Source: CAVOXO01 sp963700425 | Lineage (GTDB): Bacteria; Actinomycetota; Acidimicrobiia; Acidimicrobiales; Microtrichaceae | Direction: 5' to 3' | Assembly (NCBI GenBank): GCA_963700425.1 | Contig: CAVOXO010000001.1 | Span: 1,240,001 to 1,304,000, forward strand | Length of the DNA stretch: 64,000 bases | Part shown: positions 53,615-62,311 of the stretch, in pieces | Position numbering within the stretch: the stretch's first letter is position 1 | Layout of the letters: every line of letters starts with the position of its first letter | The notes under the pieces: model-generated | The model's database searches: none | What the model was told of the DNA's origin: nothing | The model's input: the letters and a program-made list of their open reading frames with translations, nothing else | Position numbers and translations under genes: made by a program

Positions 53615-54759
53615 GCGCACGAGCCGAGGTCGTCGCGGCCTCGATCGATGAGCGATTCCGGAGCCGACTGCGTGAGCCGCGTACCGCGGCCATCCTGGGA
53701 GCCGTTCTCGGTGTGACGTTCTCGGTGTGCTTCATCACCGGGCTGTTCAGTCACCTCGCCCAGCATCCGGTGTCGTGGCTGCCCTGGCCTGCGCGGCCCG
53801 CCGGGCTGTATCGGGTCACCCAGGGCGTCCACACGCTCACGGGGGTGGTGAGCATCCCGGTGTTGATGGCCAAGCTGTGGGTCGTTTTCCCGAAGCTGTT
53901 CGAGTGGCCTCCGATCCGCAGCGCGGCGCATGGCCTCGAGCGTCTCATGATCCTTCCGCTGGTGGCGGGGAGCCTCTTTCTGTTGTTCTCCGGAACCGCC
54001 AACCTCGCCCGGTGGTACCCCTGGCAGTTCTTCTTCCCGGCGGCCCACTATCAGGCCGCGTGGATCGCCACGGGAGCGATGGTGATCCATCTCGGAGCGA
54101 AGTGGTCGACGGCGCGTCGTTCTCTGCGACGGCGGTCGGGGACTGGGGACGACGACGGGGCCTCGATCGAACGGCGCCTGTTCCTCGGCGGGACGGCGGC
54201 GATCTCGGCCATGTTGTTCCTCGCCACCGCCGGCAACACCGTGCGACCGCTGTCCCGGGTCGCGGTGCTGGCCCAGAGGCGACCCGGTGTGGGGCCGCAA
54301 GGTGTACCGGTGAACAAGTCGGCGGCCAGCGCTCGGGTGCTCGACGCCATCAGCGACCCCGAGTACCGCCTGACCGTCGAGCGCCCGGACGGATCAGAGG
54401 TGTCGTTCACTCTGGATCAACTCCGGGGCATGCCCCAGCGGGAGGCCGAACTGCCGATCGCCTGTGTCGAAGGGTGGAGTACATCGGCGATGTGGCGGGG
54501 CGTCGGGGTGGGTGACCTGCTGGCGGCGGCCGACGTCGCGCCGGGTGGGCGGGCCGAGGTCGTGTCCCTGCAGCAGGGGTCACGCTATGGCCGCGCCCCA
54601 CTGGGGCCGCAGGAGATCGAGGACCGCGACACTCTGTTGGCCCTCGAGCTCAACGGGGAGCCGTTGCACGTCGATCACGGCTTCCCCGTGCGGCTGATCG
54701 GTCCCAATCGGCCCGGGGTCCTGCAGACGAAGTGGATCTCCCGGGTGGTGGCGTGGTGA
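53611..54759 (+). CDS. Membrane molybdopterin-dependent oxidoreductase (sulfite-oxidase/MsrP-like)
   Basis: 382 residues. N-terminal cytochrome-b-like part with four hydrophobic helices (residues ~25-170: ILGAVLGVTFSVCFITGLFS, VTQGVHTLTGVVSIPVLMAK, ERLMILPLVAGSLFLLFSGT and HYQAAWIATGAMVIHLGAKW) whose His residues could bind haem. Residues ~180-205 form a further helix (RLFLGGTAAISAMLFLATAG). The C-terminal sulfite-oxidase-type domain has the molybdenum Cys in LPIACVEGWSTSAMWRGVGV and VDHGFPVRLIGPNRPG. A fused haem-membrane and Mo domain is compatible with extracytoplasmic reduction or oxidation of sulfur compounds; substrate is inferred only. Confidence 0.85.
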   Translation: MSARAEVVAASIDERFRSRLREPRTAAILGAVLGVTFSVCFITGLFSHLAQHPVSWLPWPARPAGLYRVTQGVHTLTGVVSIPVLMAKLWVVFPKLFEWPPIRSAAHGLERLMILPLVAGSLFLLFSGTANLARWYPWQFFFPAAHYQAAWIATGAMVIHLGAKWSTARRSLRRRSGTGDDDGASIERRLFLGGTAAISAMLFLATAGNTVRPLSRVAVLAQRRPGVGPQGVPVNKSAASARVLDAISDPEYRLTVERPDGSEVSFTLDQLRGMPQREAELPIACVEGWSTSAMWRGVGVGDLLAAADVAPGGRAEVVSLQQGSRYGRAPLGPQEIEDRDTLLALELNGEPLHVDHGFPVRLIGPNRPGVLQTKWISRVVAW

Positions 54760-55445
54760 GCCCCGGGCCCGAGCCGGATCGCGATGCAGAGCCTCTCGCC
54801 GGGTCGCGGCCCGGATCGAGTCACGAGACCGAGCCGGTCACCGTGCCGGGCCTCGGATCGAGCTCTCCTTCCCCACGGACGGGCCGCCCGATCGCACCGT
54901 TGCTCGGTGCCGCCGTCGGAGGGTCGATGGTTGCCTGGGGTGTCCTCGGTGCGGTCAGGGATCGTGGCGACGTCCGTCCATGGGAGGCGGTGCGCTGGGC
55001 CGTCGGGGCCAACCTCCTCAACGACCTCATCGTCATTCCGCTCACGCTCGTCGTCGTCGCGCTGATCCATCGAATCGTTCCTCGCCCCGCTCGCGCACCG
55101 GTCACCTGGGGTGTGGCCGCAACGGCGATCCTGTCGCTCTACGCCTGGCCGTTCGTGCGTGGCTACGGCCGGAACCGGACGGTGCCATCGTTGCTCAACC
55201 GAGACTACGGAGAAGGGTTGGCGGTCCTCGTGGGAGCCACCTGGGTGATCGTGGCGGTCTGGGCGCTGACCCGACTGTGGCGAGACGACTCTGCCCGTGG
55301 CCTTCCCTCGAGCGACGGTCCACCCGATGCGGGCTCGAAGGACAGCGGTGATCCGACGCTGGTGGGCAGCGCCGATCAGGAACCCGACGGAAGCGCCCAC
55401 CAGCACACGGGGGGAATCGAGGACCTCGGCTCGCCGGACTCCTAG
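54756..55445 (+). CDS. Membrane protein of unknown function
   Basis: 229 residues from GTG 54756, overlapping the upstream stop. About 50 disordered Pro/Ser-rich residues, then four hydrophobic segments (PLLGAAVGGSMVAWGVLGAV, LLNDLIVIPLTLVVVALIHR, ATAILSLYAWPFVRGYG, LAVLVGATWVIVAVWALTRL) and a polar C-terminal tail. Translational coupling suggests that it works with the molybdopterin enzyme. Confidence 0.7.
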   Translation: MSPGPEPDRDAEPLAGSRPGSSHETEPVTVPGLGSSSPSPRTGRPIAPLLGAAVGGSMVAWGVLGAVRDRGDVRPWEAVRWAVGANLLNDLIVIPLTLVVVALIHRIVPRPARAPVTWGVAATAILSLYAWPFVRGYGRNRTVPSLLNRDYGEGLAVLVGATWVIVAVWALTRLWRDDSARGLPSSDGPPDAGSKDSGDPTLVGSADQEPDGSAHQHTGGIEDLGSPDS

Positions 55446-55451
55446 CATCGG

Positions 55452-56393
55452 GTGATGCACTCGCTGCCGCTTCCCCACGACTCGGTGGCCCGACAGGTCT
55501 CGCTCGAACCGGTGCTGTTCGTCGGTGGAGGCAGGGCGCTTCTGATGCAGGTGGCGCACCCGTCGGTGGCGGCGGGCGTCGCCGCGTTCTCCGACTATCG
55601 CCGTGATCCCTGGAACCGACTCCTGCGAACCACCGACACCATGTACAAGCTCGCCTTCGGAACACCCGAGCAGTCCCGCCGGACCCGAAGGTCCCTCGCG
55701 GCCCGTCACCGCCGGGTCGAGGGAACCGACGAGTCCGGCCGCCAGTACTCCGCCACCGATTCGGATCTGGTGGTGTGGGTGTGGGCGACCCTCGTCGACA
55801 CGTCCCTGCTGGTGTACCAGCGGGTCTTCGGTCGACTCGATCCACTGTCCCTCGAGCGCTTCTACGCCGAACAGCGTCCCGTGGCGGTGGCCTGCGGGGC
55901 GCCTCTCGATGCCCTGCCCCCGGACCTCGCGTCGTTCCGTCAGTACGTCGACGATGTCGTCGACTCGGACCTTGTCGTCACTGACGCGGCGCGCGACGTA
56001 TGCGACGCGGCTCTCGCGATCCCGATCGTGTCACCGCTTCGTCAGGCTCTCGGCCCCGTCAACGTGGCCGTGACCACCGACCTGCTGCCCGCTTCGCTGC
56101 GTGACGCCTACCGGCTGACGTGGAACTCATCGACGGCCCGACGCTCGGAGCGCTTCTTCGCCCTGCTGCGGGGAGCTCGGTACATTCCCGCGCCGGTCCG
56201 CAGGGCCCCGGCCACGGCTCAGCTGCGTTCCGATCGCGCGTTCCGATTGCCGCGGCTGGGCGGCGCCGCACCCGGCGCGAGGATCCTCGAGAAGACGAGG
56301 GGTCAATCGGCCGGCGCCGCCGACGCGAACGCCCGGGCCCGATCGAGAGCGGCGAGCCGCTCCGACGAATCGGCCGCGCCGACCAACACGTAG
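55452..56393 (+). CDS. MpaB/DUF2236-family oxygenase
   Basis: 313 residues from GTG 55452, or ATG 55455. QVSLEPVLFVGGGRALLMQV, AHPSVAAGVAAFSDYRRDPW, RTTDTMYKLAFGT and WVWATLVDTSLLVYQRVFGR are markers of the DUF2236 family, to which latex-clearing protein and MpaB' haem oxygenases belong. His in VAHPSV and the later Arg/Asp-rich segments suggest haem binding. The last ~30 residues overlap the convergent hydroxylase gene, so the natural C terminus may be shorter. Confidence 0.8.
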   Translation: MMHSLPLPHDSVARQVSLEPVLFVGGGRALLMQVAHPSVAAGVAAFSDYRRDPWNRLLRTTDTMYKLAFGTPEQSRRTRRSLAARHRRVEGTDESGRQYSATDSDLVVWVWATLVDTSLLVYQRVFGRLDPLSLERFYAEQRPVAVACGAPLDALPPDLASFRQYVDDVVDSDLVVTDAARDVCDAALAIPIVSPLRQALGPVNVAVTTDLLPASLRDAYRLTWNSSTARRSERFFALLRGARYIPAPVRRAPATAQLRSDRAFRLPRLGGAAPGARILEKTRGQSAGAADANARARSRAASRSDESAAPTNT

Positions 56394-56938
56394 TCGTCGC
56401 GGAATTCGGGTCGTAGCTGTCCATCCGAGTCGACCAGCCAGGGGAGTGCGAGTCTCCGGGGGACGCGCACCCGCGTCGGGCTCTCGTAGGTGCCGAAGAG
56501 GTGATCCCAGACCCCCACGCTCACGCCGTGGTTGGCCATGGGGTGGCCGAAATGGTGATGAAAGTGATGGCGTCGCAGCCAGATCGAATACCGGCCCGAT
56601 GGTGGTCGGAGATGGGCGAGGGCGTGGACGGTCTCGTAGAACGCATATCCGAGTGTCCATCCGACCGCGAAGGCGAGTCCGGCAGCGAGGTTGGTCGCCC
56701 ATGCCACCAGCGGCATCCACAGCCCGAAACCCACGATGAGCATGCCTGCCCAACTCAGGAGGTGGGTGTAGGAGAACAGCCAGGCCGAATGAACGTGGTG
56801 CTCGAGATGCTCTCGGCTCATGATCCCGCGGCCACCCATGTGATGCATGGCGAACCGATGCAACACGTACTCGGCGAAGGTCCAGGTGGCGGCACCGAGA
56901 ACGCCGGCGGCCAGCAGGAGAAGAATGTCGGAGATCAT
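56303..56938 (-). CDS. Fatty acid hydroxylase/sterol desaturase-superfamily protein
   Basis: 211 residues from ATG 56938. Di-iron His boxes are visible: HRFAMHHMG, HLEHHVHS and RHHFHHHFGHPMANHGV. Membrane helices at about residues 3-22, 58-76 and 80-100. Members hydroxylate or desaturate membrane lipids or carotenoids. Stop of the upstream TetR gene overlaps its ATG (ATGA), so the regulator and enzyme form an operon; overlaps the convergent oxygenase by 91 bases. Confidence 0.85.
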   Translation of the reverse strand: MISDILLLLAAGVLGAATWTFAEYVLHRFAMHHMGGRGIMSREHLEHHVHSAWLFSYTHLLSWAGMLIVGFGLWMPLVAWATNLAAGLAFAVGWTLGYAFYETVHALAHLRPPSGRYSIWLRRHHFHHHFGHPMANHGVSVGVWDHLFGTYESPTRVRVPRRLALPWLVDSDGQLRPEFRDDYVLVGAADSSERLAALDRARAFASAAPAD

Positions 56939-57777
56939 CGGTGGGGCCTTTCGGGCTCGGGGTCGGACGATGGCGGGGCCAGGGTGGAGGCGAGGGCCGA
57001 GGCCTTCACGACGATGTCGGGCGGTGCGCCCCAGCCCCGCAGGAACGCCCCGGTGATCTCTCTCCCGAGGTCGCGGCCGGTGGAGGCGATGCCGGTGGCC
57101 AGCCCGTCGACGAGGAGTGCTCCATTCATGGCGACGACCCACGCCAGGGTGCGATGGATGTCGATGTCGATCGGGTTGCCCAGCGGATCGAGCGGGTTGT
57201 CGGCATCGTCCAGCAGCCCCGATGTCCTCGCATCGGCGAGAAGTCGTCGGGGCACGTCGAGAACCGCCATGGCGACGGGGACCACATCGGCGGCGTCGTC
57301 GGGCATCTCGACGTCGGGTGAACCCAGGAGTTCCTGTTGCAGGCGGAAGTCTCTGGCGTGGTGGGAGGGCGCGGTGAGGAAGAGCTCCGCAAAGGCCCAC
57401 AGTCGAGCCGCCGCGTCCAGCGGCAGCAGATCTCCCTCGACATCGGCCACTCCGAGGGCTGTGTCCCAGGATTCGACGTGGGCGACCGCGACCGCGGCCA
57501 GCCGCCTGAGCGCCCGGCTCTGCAGTGCGGCGACCAACGCGCTGTGCGACGGGAAGTACGTGTAGAGCGACGCGGGGGCGTAGTCGGCCCTGTCGGCAAG
57601 CGCCGAAATGGTGACTCCGGACACCCCGGACTCCTCGACGAGCTCGGCGGCGAGGTCCAGGAGGTACTCGCGGCGTTGTTCGCGCTTGCGCGTCCGCCGG
57701 TCGGTTGACTGAGGCGACGTATCGACGGTTTCCGAAGGCACATCGGAAAACGTACTACCTTTGGAATCTGAAGACAA
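56935..57777 (-). CDS. TetR-family transcriptional regulator
   Basis: 280 residues from ATG 57777. HTH region: YLLDLAAELVEESGVSGVTI and ALADRADYAPASLYTYFPSH, ending in the SLYTYFPS recognition helix. A long ligand-binding C-terminal domain (residues 90-270) follows. It probably represses its own operon with the lipid-modifying hydroxylase and responds to a hydrophobic ligand. The first ~35 residues are polar and may not be translated if a later start is used. Confidence 0.85.
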   Translation of the reverse strand: MSSDSKGSTFSDVPSETVDTSPQSTDRRTRKREQRREYLLDLAAELVEESGVSGVTISALADRADYAPASLYTYFPSHSALVAALQSRALRRLAAVAVAHVESWDTALGVADVEGDLLPLDAAARLWAFAELFLTAPSHHARDFRLQQELLGSPDVEMPDDAADVVPVAMAVLDVPRRLLADARTSGLLDDADNPLDPLGNPIDIDIHRTLAWVVAMNGALLVDGLATGIASTGRDLGREITGAFLRGWGAPPDIVVKASALASTLAPPSSDPEPERPHR

Positions 57778-58115
57778 GACCCATGTGGAGCGGGCGTCCG
57801 TTCCCGTTTACGCGCCGACCGACCCCTCATAGGGTGTCGGTAGGGAAGCGCACAAGGTGGAGGAACGCACCGCGACGGGGCAGCGATGCCCCACGTGGGT
57901 GCGCATCTCGAGGGAACTCGAGAGCCTTGTGCCTTCCCTTGATCAACAGCTCGCGGAGCGGGTTCTCCTTGTGACCACACCCCATCGGGTCGCAGGGCGA
58001 ACCCGCCCCGTTCTCATCGCCCGCACCCGCCTCGTCGCCCCGTCCCGCTCCGGTCCCCTCAGGGTGCCGCTCCCGCACCTTCGTCGGAGATGCGGCCCCG
58101 AGGGCAGCGGCGGAG
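57778..58115. other. Intergenic stretch upstream of the TetR operon
   Basis: No gene recognised. The proximal part, upstream of the TetR start, is relatively A/T-rich for this window (CGGAAAACGTACTACCTTTG near 57,745-57,764) and is the likely promoter and operator region. The rest shows no RNA, repeat-family member or clear terminator. Confidence 0.45.
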
Positions 58116-58805
58116 TCACGTCGGCAGGAGGGCCAGATGCTCCCGGGTCACCAGAGACGTGGCGAGAACGAACTCGCAGAGGCCTTCCCGGCTGTCTCCC
58201 CCCTCGAGTTCGACGACACCGGCGTCGATCAACTTCTGGCGGACCCGTTCGATTCGCTTGCGGAAGGTGGAGCGGGGTATCCCCAGCCGCTGCGCTGCGT
58301 CCTCGTACTGCCTCGGAGCGGGCGAGTGCCGCGGCGGCGTGAGAAGGTACCCCTCGCAGAGCGCGACGACGGCGAGCATCTCGTTCTCGCTCAACGACGG
58401 AACAAGGGTTCGATCCACCGAACCGGTCGGTGAGGGGGGTACCACCGAGGGCTCGGTGTCGTGGAGCTCCAGGCGGATCGTGTGGGTGAGACGGCCGCCG
58501 ACGACGACGACGGCGAACTCCTCGGACCGAATCGTCCGTCGTTGCCCGACACCAAGCACCAACCGGAGTCCGGTCGAATCGATCGTGTAGAGCGGCCGCG
58601 ATGACGACAGGTTCACCACGCTCCACTGCCCGTCGGCGAACTCGATGGCGCCGGCCCGCCTGGAGACCGAGATGTCGGTGGGGTCGAGAACCAGGTCGTT
58701 GGTCCGGTCCCTGCCGAAGTGAAGTGGGCCGTCGGCGGGTTCGATGGACCGCCGCACGGGCGCGACCATCTGAATCGAACGCTCCCTCCGCCCTCCATCA
58801 CTCAC
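58116..58805 (-). CDS. FHA domain plus C-terminal HTH protein
   Basis: 229 residues from GTG 58805 (VSDGGRRERSIQMVAPVRRS). The FHA fold at residues ~15-105 (LHFGRDRTNDLVLDPTDISV, SRRAGAIEFADGQWSVVNLS) lacks a strict SxxH but keeps the GR and S pattern. The C-terminal ~80 residues carry LSENEMLAVVALCEGYL and YEDAAQRLGIPRSTFRKRIE, a helix-turn-helix. This combination of phosphothreonine-binding and DNA-binding domains fits a regulator controlled by Ser/Thr kinases. Confidence 0.75.
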   Translation of the reverse strand: MSDGGRRERSIQMVAPVRRSIEPADGPLHFGRDRTNDLVLDPTDISVSRRAGAIEFADGQWSVVNLSSSRPLYTIDSTGLRLVLGVGQRRTIRSEEFAVVVVGGRLTHTIRLELHDTEPSVVPPSPTGSVDRTLVPSLSENEMLAVVALCEGYLLTPPRHSPAPRQYEDAAQRLGIPRSTFRKRIERVRQKLIDAGVVELEGGDSREGLCEFVLATSLVTREHLALLPT

Positions 58806-58914
58806 GGTGCGAACTGTAGGCAACGGTCCGGACGGTCCTCCATTCCGCATGGCGCGCGTCGGTGGGCGGGGCGCGGTTGGGTAGCGTCGGACCGACACGT
58901 ATCGAAGGGCACCG

Positions 58915-59415
58915 ATGGCTCCCACTCCGCACACCCGACGCAACAGGGCGATGTCGATCGCCGTGGCGAGTGCCGTGGCCCTTCTGCGGGATCCGGAGAT
59001 GCGCGATCAGCTGGCCAAGGCGGGGTCGGGTCTGGCCGATCAGGTGCGCCGGTGGAACGACGAACGCCGCGGTCCTGCCGCTCGGGACGGCTCGATCACC
59101 GTCGTGGCCGACGGACTCGAGCCCGGCCACGCGCTGCCGAGGTTCGTGGTACCCCAGGTCGAACAACGTCGCCTGGAGCGAAGGGTCAGCCGACTCACCG
59201 ACACCGTCCAACGGCTCCGCGACGCCACGGGGCCCCGGGTCGCCACCACGTTCGACGAGATGGATGCCGCCATCGAGCGAATACGGCTCGCGCTGGGCGT
59301 CGCCAGCAACCTGCCGAGATCTCAGCGGATCGCGTCGTTGGACGAAGTGGCAGTGGTGCTGACCTCCCTGGAGAGCGCCGTGCAGGACGCTCTCCTCGGC
59401 GGATTGACCGACTGA
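58915..59415 (+). CDS. Hypothetical helical protein
   Basis: 166 residues. Mostly alpha-helical; VEQRRLERRVSRLTDTVQRL is a coiled-coil candidate and the C-terminal RSQRIASLDEVAVVLTSLES is helical. The N-terminal region RNRAMSIAVASAVALLRDPE is weakly hydrophobic. No known family. It sits between the divergent FHA gene and amn. Confidence 0.55.
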   Translation: MAPTPHTRRNRAMSIAVASAVALLRDPEMRDQLAKAGSGLADQVRRWNDERRGPAARDGSITVVADGLEPGHALPRFVVPQVEQRRLERRVSRLTDTVQRLRDATGPRVATTFDEMDAAIERIRLALGVASNLPRSQRIASLDEVAVVLTSLESAVQDALLGGLTD

Positions 59416-59513
59416 GCGCCCCCACCGGCCTGCCGGTCCCCGGTTGTCCCCGACGGCCGGCCTGGTCCGGACCCCACATCCTGAGAGCCGCGGCTCACCG
59501 GTAGCCTTGGGTG

Positions 59514-60639
59514 ATGTCGTACGACGCCATCGCGCAGCAGCTGGCCGCGATCTACGACGCCGGCACCTATCCACTGCTCGAGGTCACGCGACCGTGGTCG
59601 CAGCACAACCCGGTGATCAGCGGCGAGCTCGCCCGCCCCACCGCGCTCGGCCTCCTATCTGAGACGGGAGTTGGACCGGCTCGCCGATCTGGGAGCGACC
59701 TTCGAGGTGAGGGCGTCGCGTCCACGACTGGCTCTCGACGACCCCGAGCTGTTCCGCCGCTGTGACGAGACCGATTGGGATCTCTCCCAGAAGAAGCTGT
59801 TCCTGTTCCCACCGGAGCGCATGGAGCTGTCGCTGGAGCGTCTGTCCCACTACACCGGCACGCCGGCCGAGGCGTTCCAGCGCTACGTGCTGTTCACCAA
59901 CTACCAGATGCACGTCGATGCGTTCGTGGAGAGGTTCCCCGAATGCATCCGGCCCGATCGACCCGGTATTCAGATGGCGGCATTCCACCATGAGGGCGTC
60001 GACAATTCGGGGGTCAGCCTGGTCAACATCGGTGTGGGGCCTTCGAATGCGAAGACCATCACCGACCATGTGGCGGTGCTGCGCCCCGACGTCATGGTGA
60101 TGATCGGGCACTGCGGCGGTCTGCGGAACCACCAGGAGATCGGCGATTTCGTTCTCGGTACCTCCTACCTGAGGGCCGATGGGGTGCTGGACGAGGTGCT
60201 GCCGCTGCACGTCCCCATCACGTCGAACCACATCCTCAATGTGTTGCTGATCAGCGCTCTCGAATCGCGCTCCCTCGCCTACCGGGTCGGCACCGTCTTC
60301 ACGACGGGGAACCGCAACTGGGAGTTCAACCAGCGTCAGGCCCGCGACGACATGGAGGTCGCTCGAGCCGTCGCAGTCGACATGGAGTCGGGCACCGTCG
60401 CCGCCAACGGCTTCCGCTACCGAGTCCCCACGGCCAGTCTGCTGGCGGTGAGCGACAAGCCGCTCCACGGAAAGCCCAAGCTGTCGGGTCCGGCCGCCGA
60501 CTTCTACGAAAAGTCGAGACGAGAGCATCTCGACGTGGCGCTCGAAGCGCTCGACGGCGTCCGTCGGGACTATCGGGCGGGGATCCCCAACGGCGACATC
60601 CGCTCGTCGTCCGAACCCGTCATCGGGGGCCCGACATGA
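59514..60639 (+). CDS. amn: AMP nucleosidase (frame broken)
   Basis: Cleaves AMP to adenine and ribose 5-phosphate. MSYDAIAQQLAAIYDAGTYP and VTRPWSQHNPVISGEL begin the N-terminal domain; an extra C near 59,658 shifts the frame before SYLRRELDRLADLGATFEVR. The catalytic phosphorylase-type domain has VMIGHCGGLRNHQEIGDFVL, LPLHVPITSNHILNVLLISA, VDMESGTVAANGFRYRVP and a late SDKPLHGKPK. About 375 residues when joined. An upstream GTG at 59,511 is possible. Involved in purine salvage and adenylate balance. Confidence 0.88.
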
Positions 60640-62311
60640 ACGACATCAAGGACTCCTGAATCCGTTCGAGACGCGCCCGGGCCCGCCGCCGCGTCACGGT
60701 GGGGTTCTCTCCTGATCGGACCGGCTCGACGGCCTCGCAGTAGAACTTCAGCTTCGGTTCGGTACCCGACGGTCGGATCACCACTCGGTCGTCGTCGCCG
60801 ACGTACAGGCGGATGACATCGGGCGCCGGCCGGTCCATGCTCGCCACGGCGGTATCGGCGAGCCGGTCGGGAGGGTCGTCGGCGAAGAGCACCCCGAGAG
60901 CGGCCACGTCCGCTGTCGCTCCGGGGCCGTCCCGGCGCACCGAAGTGTTGAGTTGGACGTGGGCGCCGAACTCGACGGCGAGGTCGTCGAGGACGCCGCG
61001 GGGGTCCCGACCCTCACGCTTCCACCGCCTGCACAGCGACGCGACCACTGCCGCCGCGCTGATCCCGTCCTTGTCCAACAGCCCGCCGACCGCGTAGCCG
61101 AGGGCTTCCTCATAGGCCAGCACGACGTCGAGTTCGGGATTCGCGAGACCGGGCCGGCACAGCCATTTGAAACCGGTGAGCGTCTCGCAGAACCGAGCGC
61201 CCCGCGCCCTCGCGATTCTGCCGGCGAGTCGCGAGGAGACCACCGTCGACACCACCATGGCGCTTCGGGGGGAGTCGGACCGAACGTCGAGGAGGCCCTG
61301 ACAGAGCAGTGCTCCGAGTTCGTCCCCCGTGAGCATCGCCCAGCCGTTCTCGCCGGGGCACCCCATGGCCAGACGGTCGGCATCGGGATCGAGAGCGAGA
61401 GCCACGTCGGAGCTCGTCCGCCGGGCCAGCGCCAACAGCAGATCGGTGGCTCCTGGTTCCTCGGGATTGGGGAACGTGACGGTGGGGAAGTCGGGGTCCG
61501 GATCGCGTTGTTCGGCGACCTCTGTGACGTCGTCGAACCCGCTCGCGGCCAAGGTCCGGCCCAGCATGTCGCCGCCGACGCCGTGGAGAGCGGTGGTCAC
61601 CAGGCGCAGGGGAGTGGAGGTCGAGTCGTCCGTCGCCATCCCGGCGGCGAAGGCGACGTAGCGGTCGATCCATGTCGGGTCGAGCGGTTGGGGGGCCAGG
61701 TCGCTTCCCGGCGGGTTGCGATCGGCCCATCCGGCGATGGCGTCGGCGATCCGACCGTCGACCGGTGGGATGATCTGGGCGCCATCGTCCCAGTAGATCT
61801 TGATCCCACTGTCCGCCGGTGGGTTGTGGCTGGCGGTGACGACGACGGCCGCGATCGCACCGATCTGACGCATGGTCCACGACGCGAACGGAGTCGGCTG
61901 CGCGCCCGACGCGAGCAACACCCGCACCCCCGCAGCCCCCAGCACATCGGCAACGTCCAGAGCGAACACGTCGGAGAGCCATCGAGCATCGAAGGTCACC
62001 AGGACGGGCCGCGACAGGTCATCAGCGTGATCAGACACCAGTACGTCAGCCAGCCCCGCGGCCGTCTGGCGGATGACGAGCCGGTTCATCCGGTTGGGTC
62101 CCGGGCCCCGCCGGCCCCGCAACCCGGCGGTTCCGAAGTCGAGCCGGGATCCGACGAGATCTCCGAGACGCTCCCGCGCCTCGGAGTCGGTGCCCGCGGC
62201 CGCCGAGATCTCCGCCAGCAGGTTCGCGGTCTCCGGATCGGGGTCGATGTCCACCCAGCGGTCGGCTCTCCGCCGCCACTCGTCGGAGCGGTCGGTCGGG
62301 GTGGCACCCAT
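60620..62311 (-). CDS. Phosphomannomutase/phosphoglucomutase
   Basis: 563 residues from ATG 62311. Alpha-D-phosphohexomutase motifs: FGTAGLRG near residue 60, active-site loop VVTASHNPPADSGIKIY (Ser), metal loop ALALDPDADRLAM, sugar loop AYEEALGYAVGG and the phosphate loop VIRPSGTEPKLKFYCE. This length and order fit the PgcA-like class, interconverting hexose 1- and 6-phosphates for polysaccharide and glycogen synthesis. The stop overlaps amn convergently by 20 bases; the ATG overlaps the PhyH stop. Confidence 0.93.
   Translation of the reverse strand: MGATPTDRSDEWRRRADRWVDIDPDPETANLLAEISAAAGTDSEARERLGDLVGSRLDFGTAGLRGRRGPGPNRMNRLVIRQTAAGLADVLVSDHADDLSRPVLVTFDARWLSDVFALDVADVLGAAGVRVLLASGAQPTPFASWTMRQIGAIAAVVVTASHNPPADSGIKIYWDDGAQIIPPVDGRIADAIAGWADRNPPGSDLAPQPLDPTWIDRYVAFAAGMATDDSTSTPLRLVTTALHGVGGDMLGRTLAASGFDDVTEVAEQRDPDPDFPTVTFPNPEEPGATDLLLALARRTSSDVALALDPDADRLAMGCPGENGWAMLTGDELGALLCQGLLDVRSDSPRSAMVVSTVVSSRLAGRIARARGARFCETLTGFKWLCRPGLANPELDVVLAYEEALGYAVGGLLDKDGISAAAVVASLCRRWKREGRDPRGVLDDLAVEFGAHVQLNTSVRRDGPGATADVAALGVLFADDPPDRLADTAVASMDRPAPDVIRLYVGDDDRVVIRPSGTEPKLKFYCEAVEPVRSGENPTVTRRRARARLERIQESLMSFMSGPR

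Noticed and set aside
57827..58078. 83-residue minus-strand ORF upstream of the TetR gene
   Set aside because: Low-complexity start (GAGRGDEAGAGDENGAG), no ribosome site and no recognisable domain; treated as noncoding.
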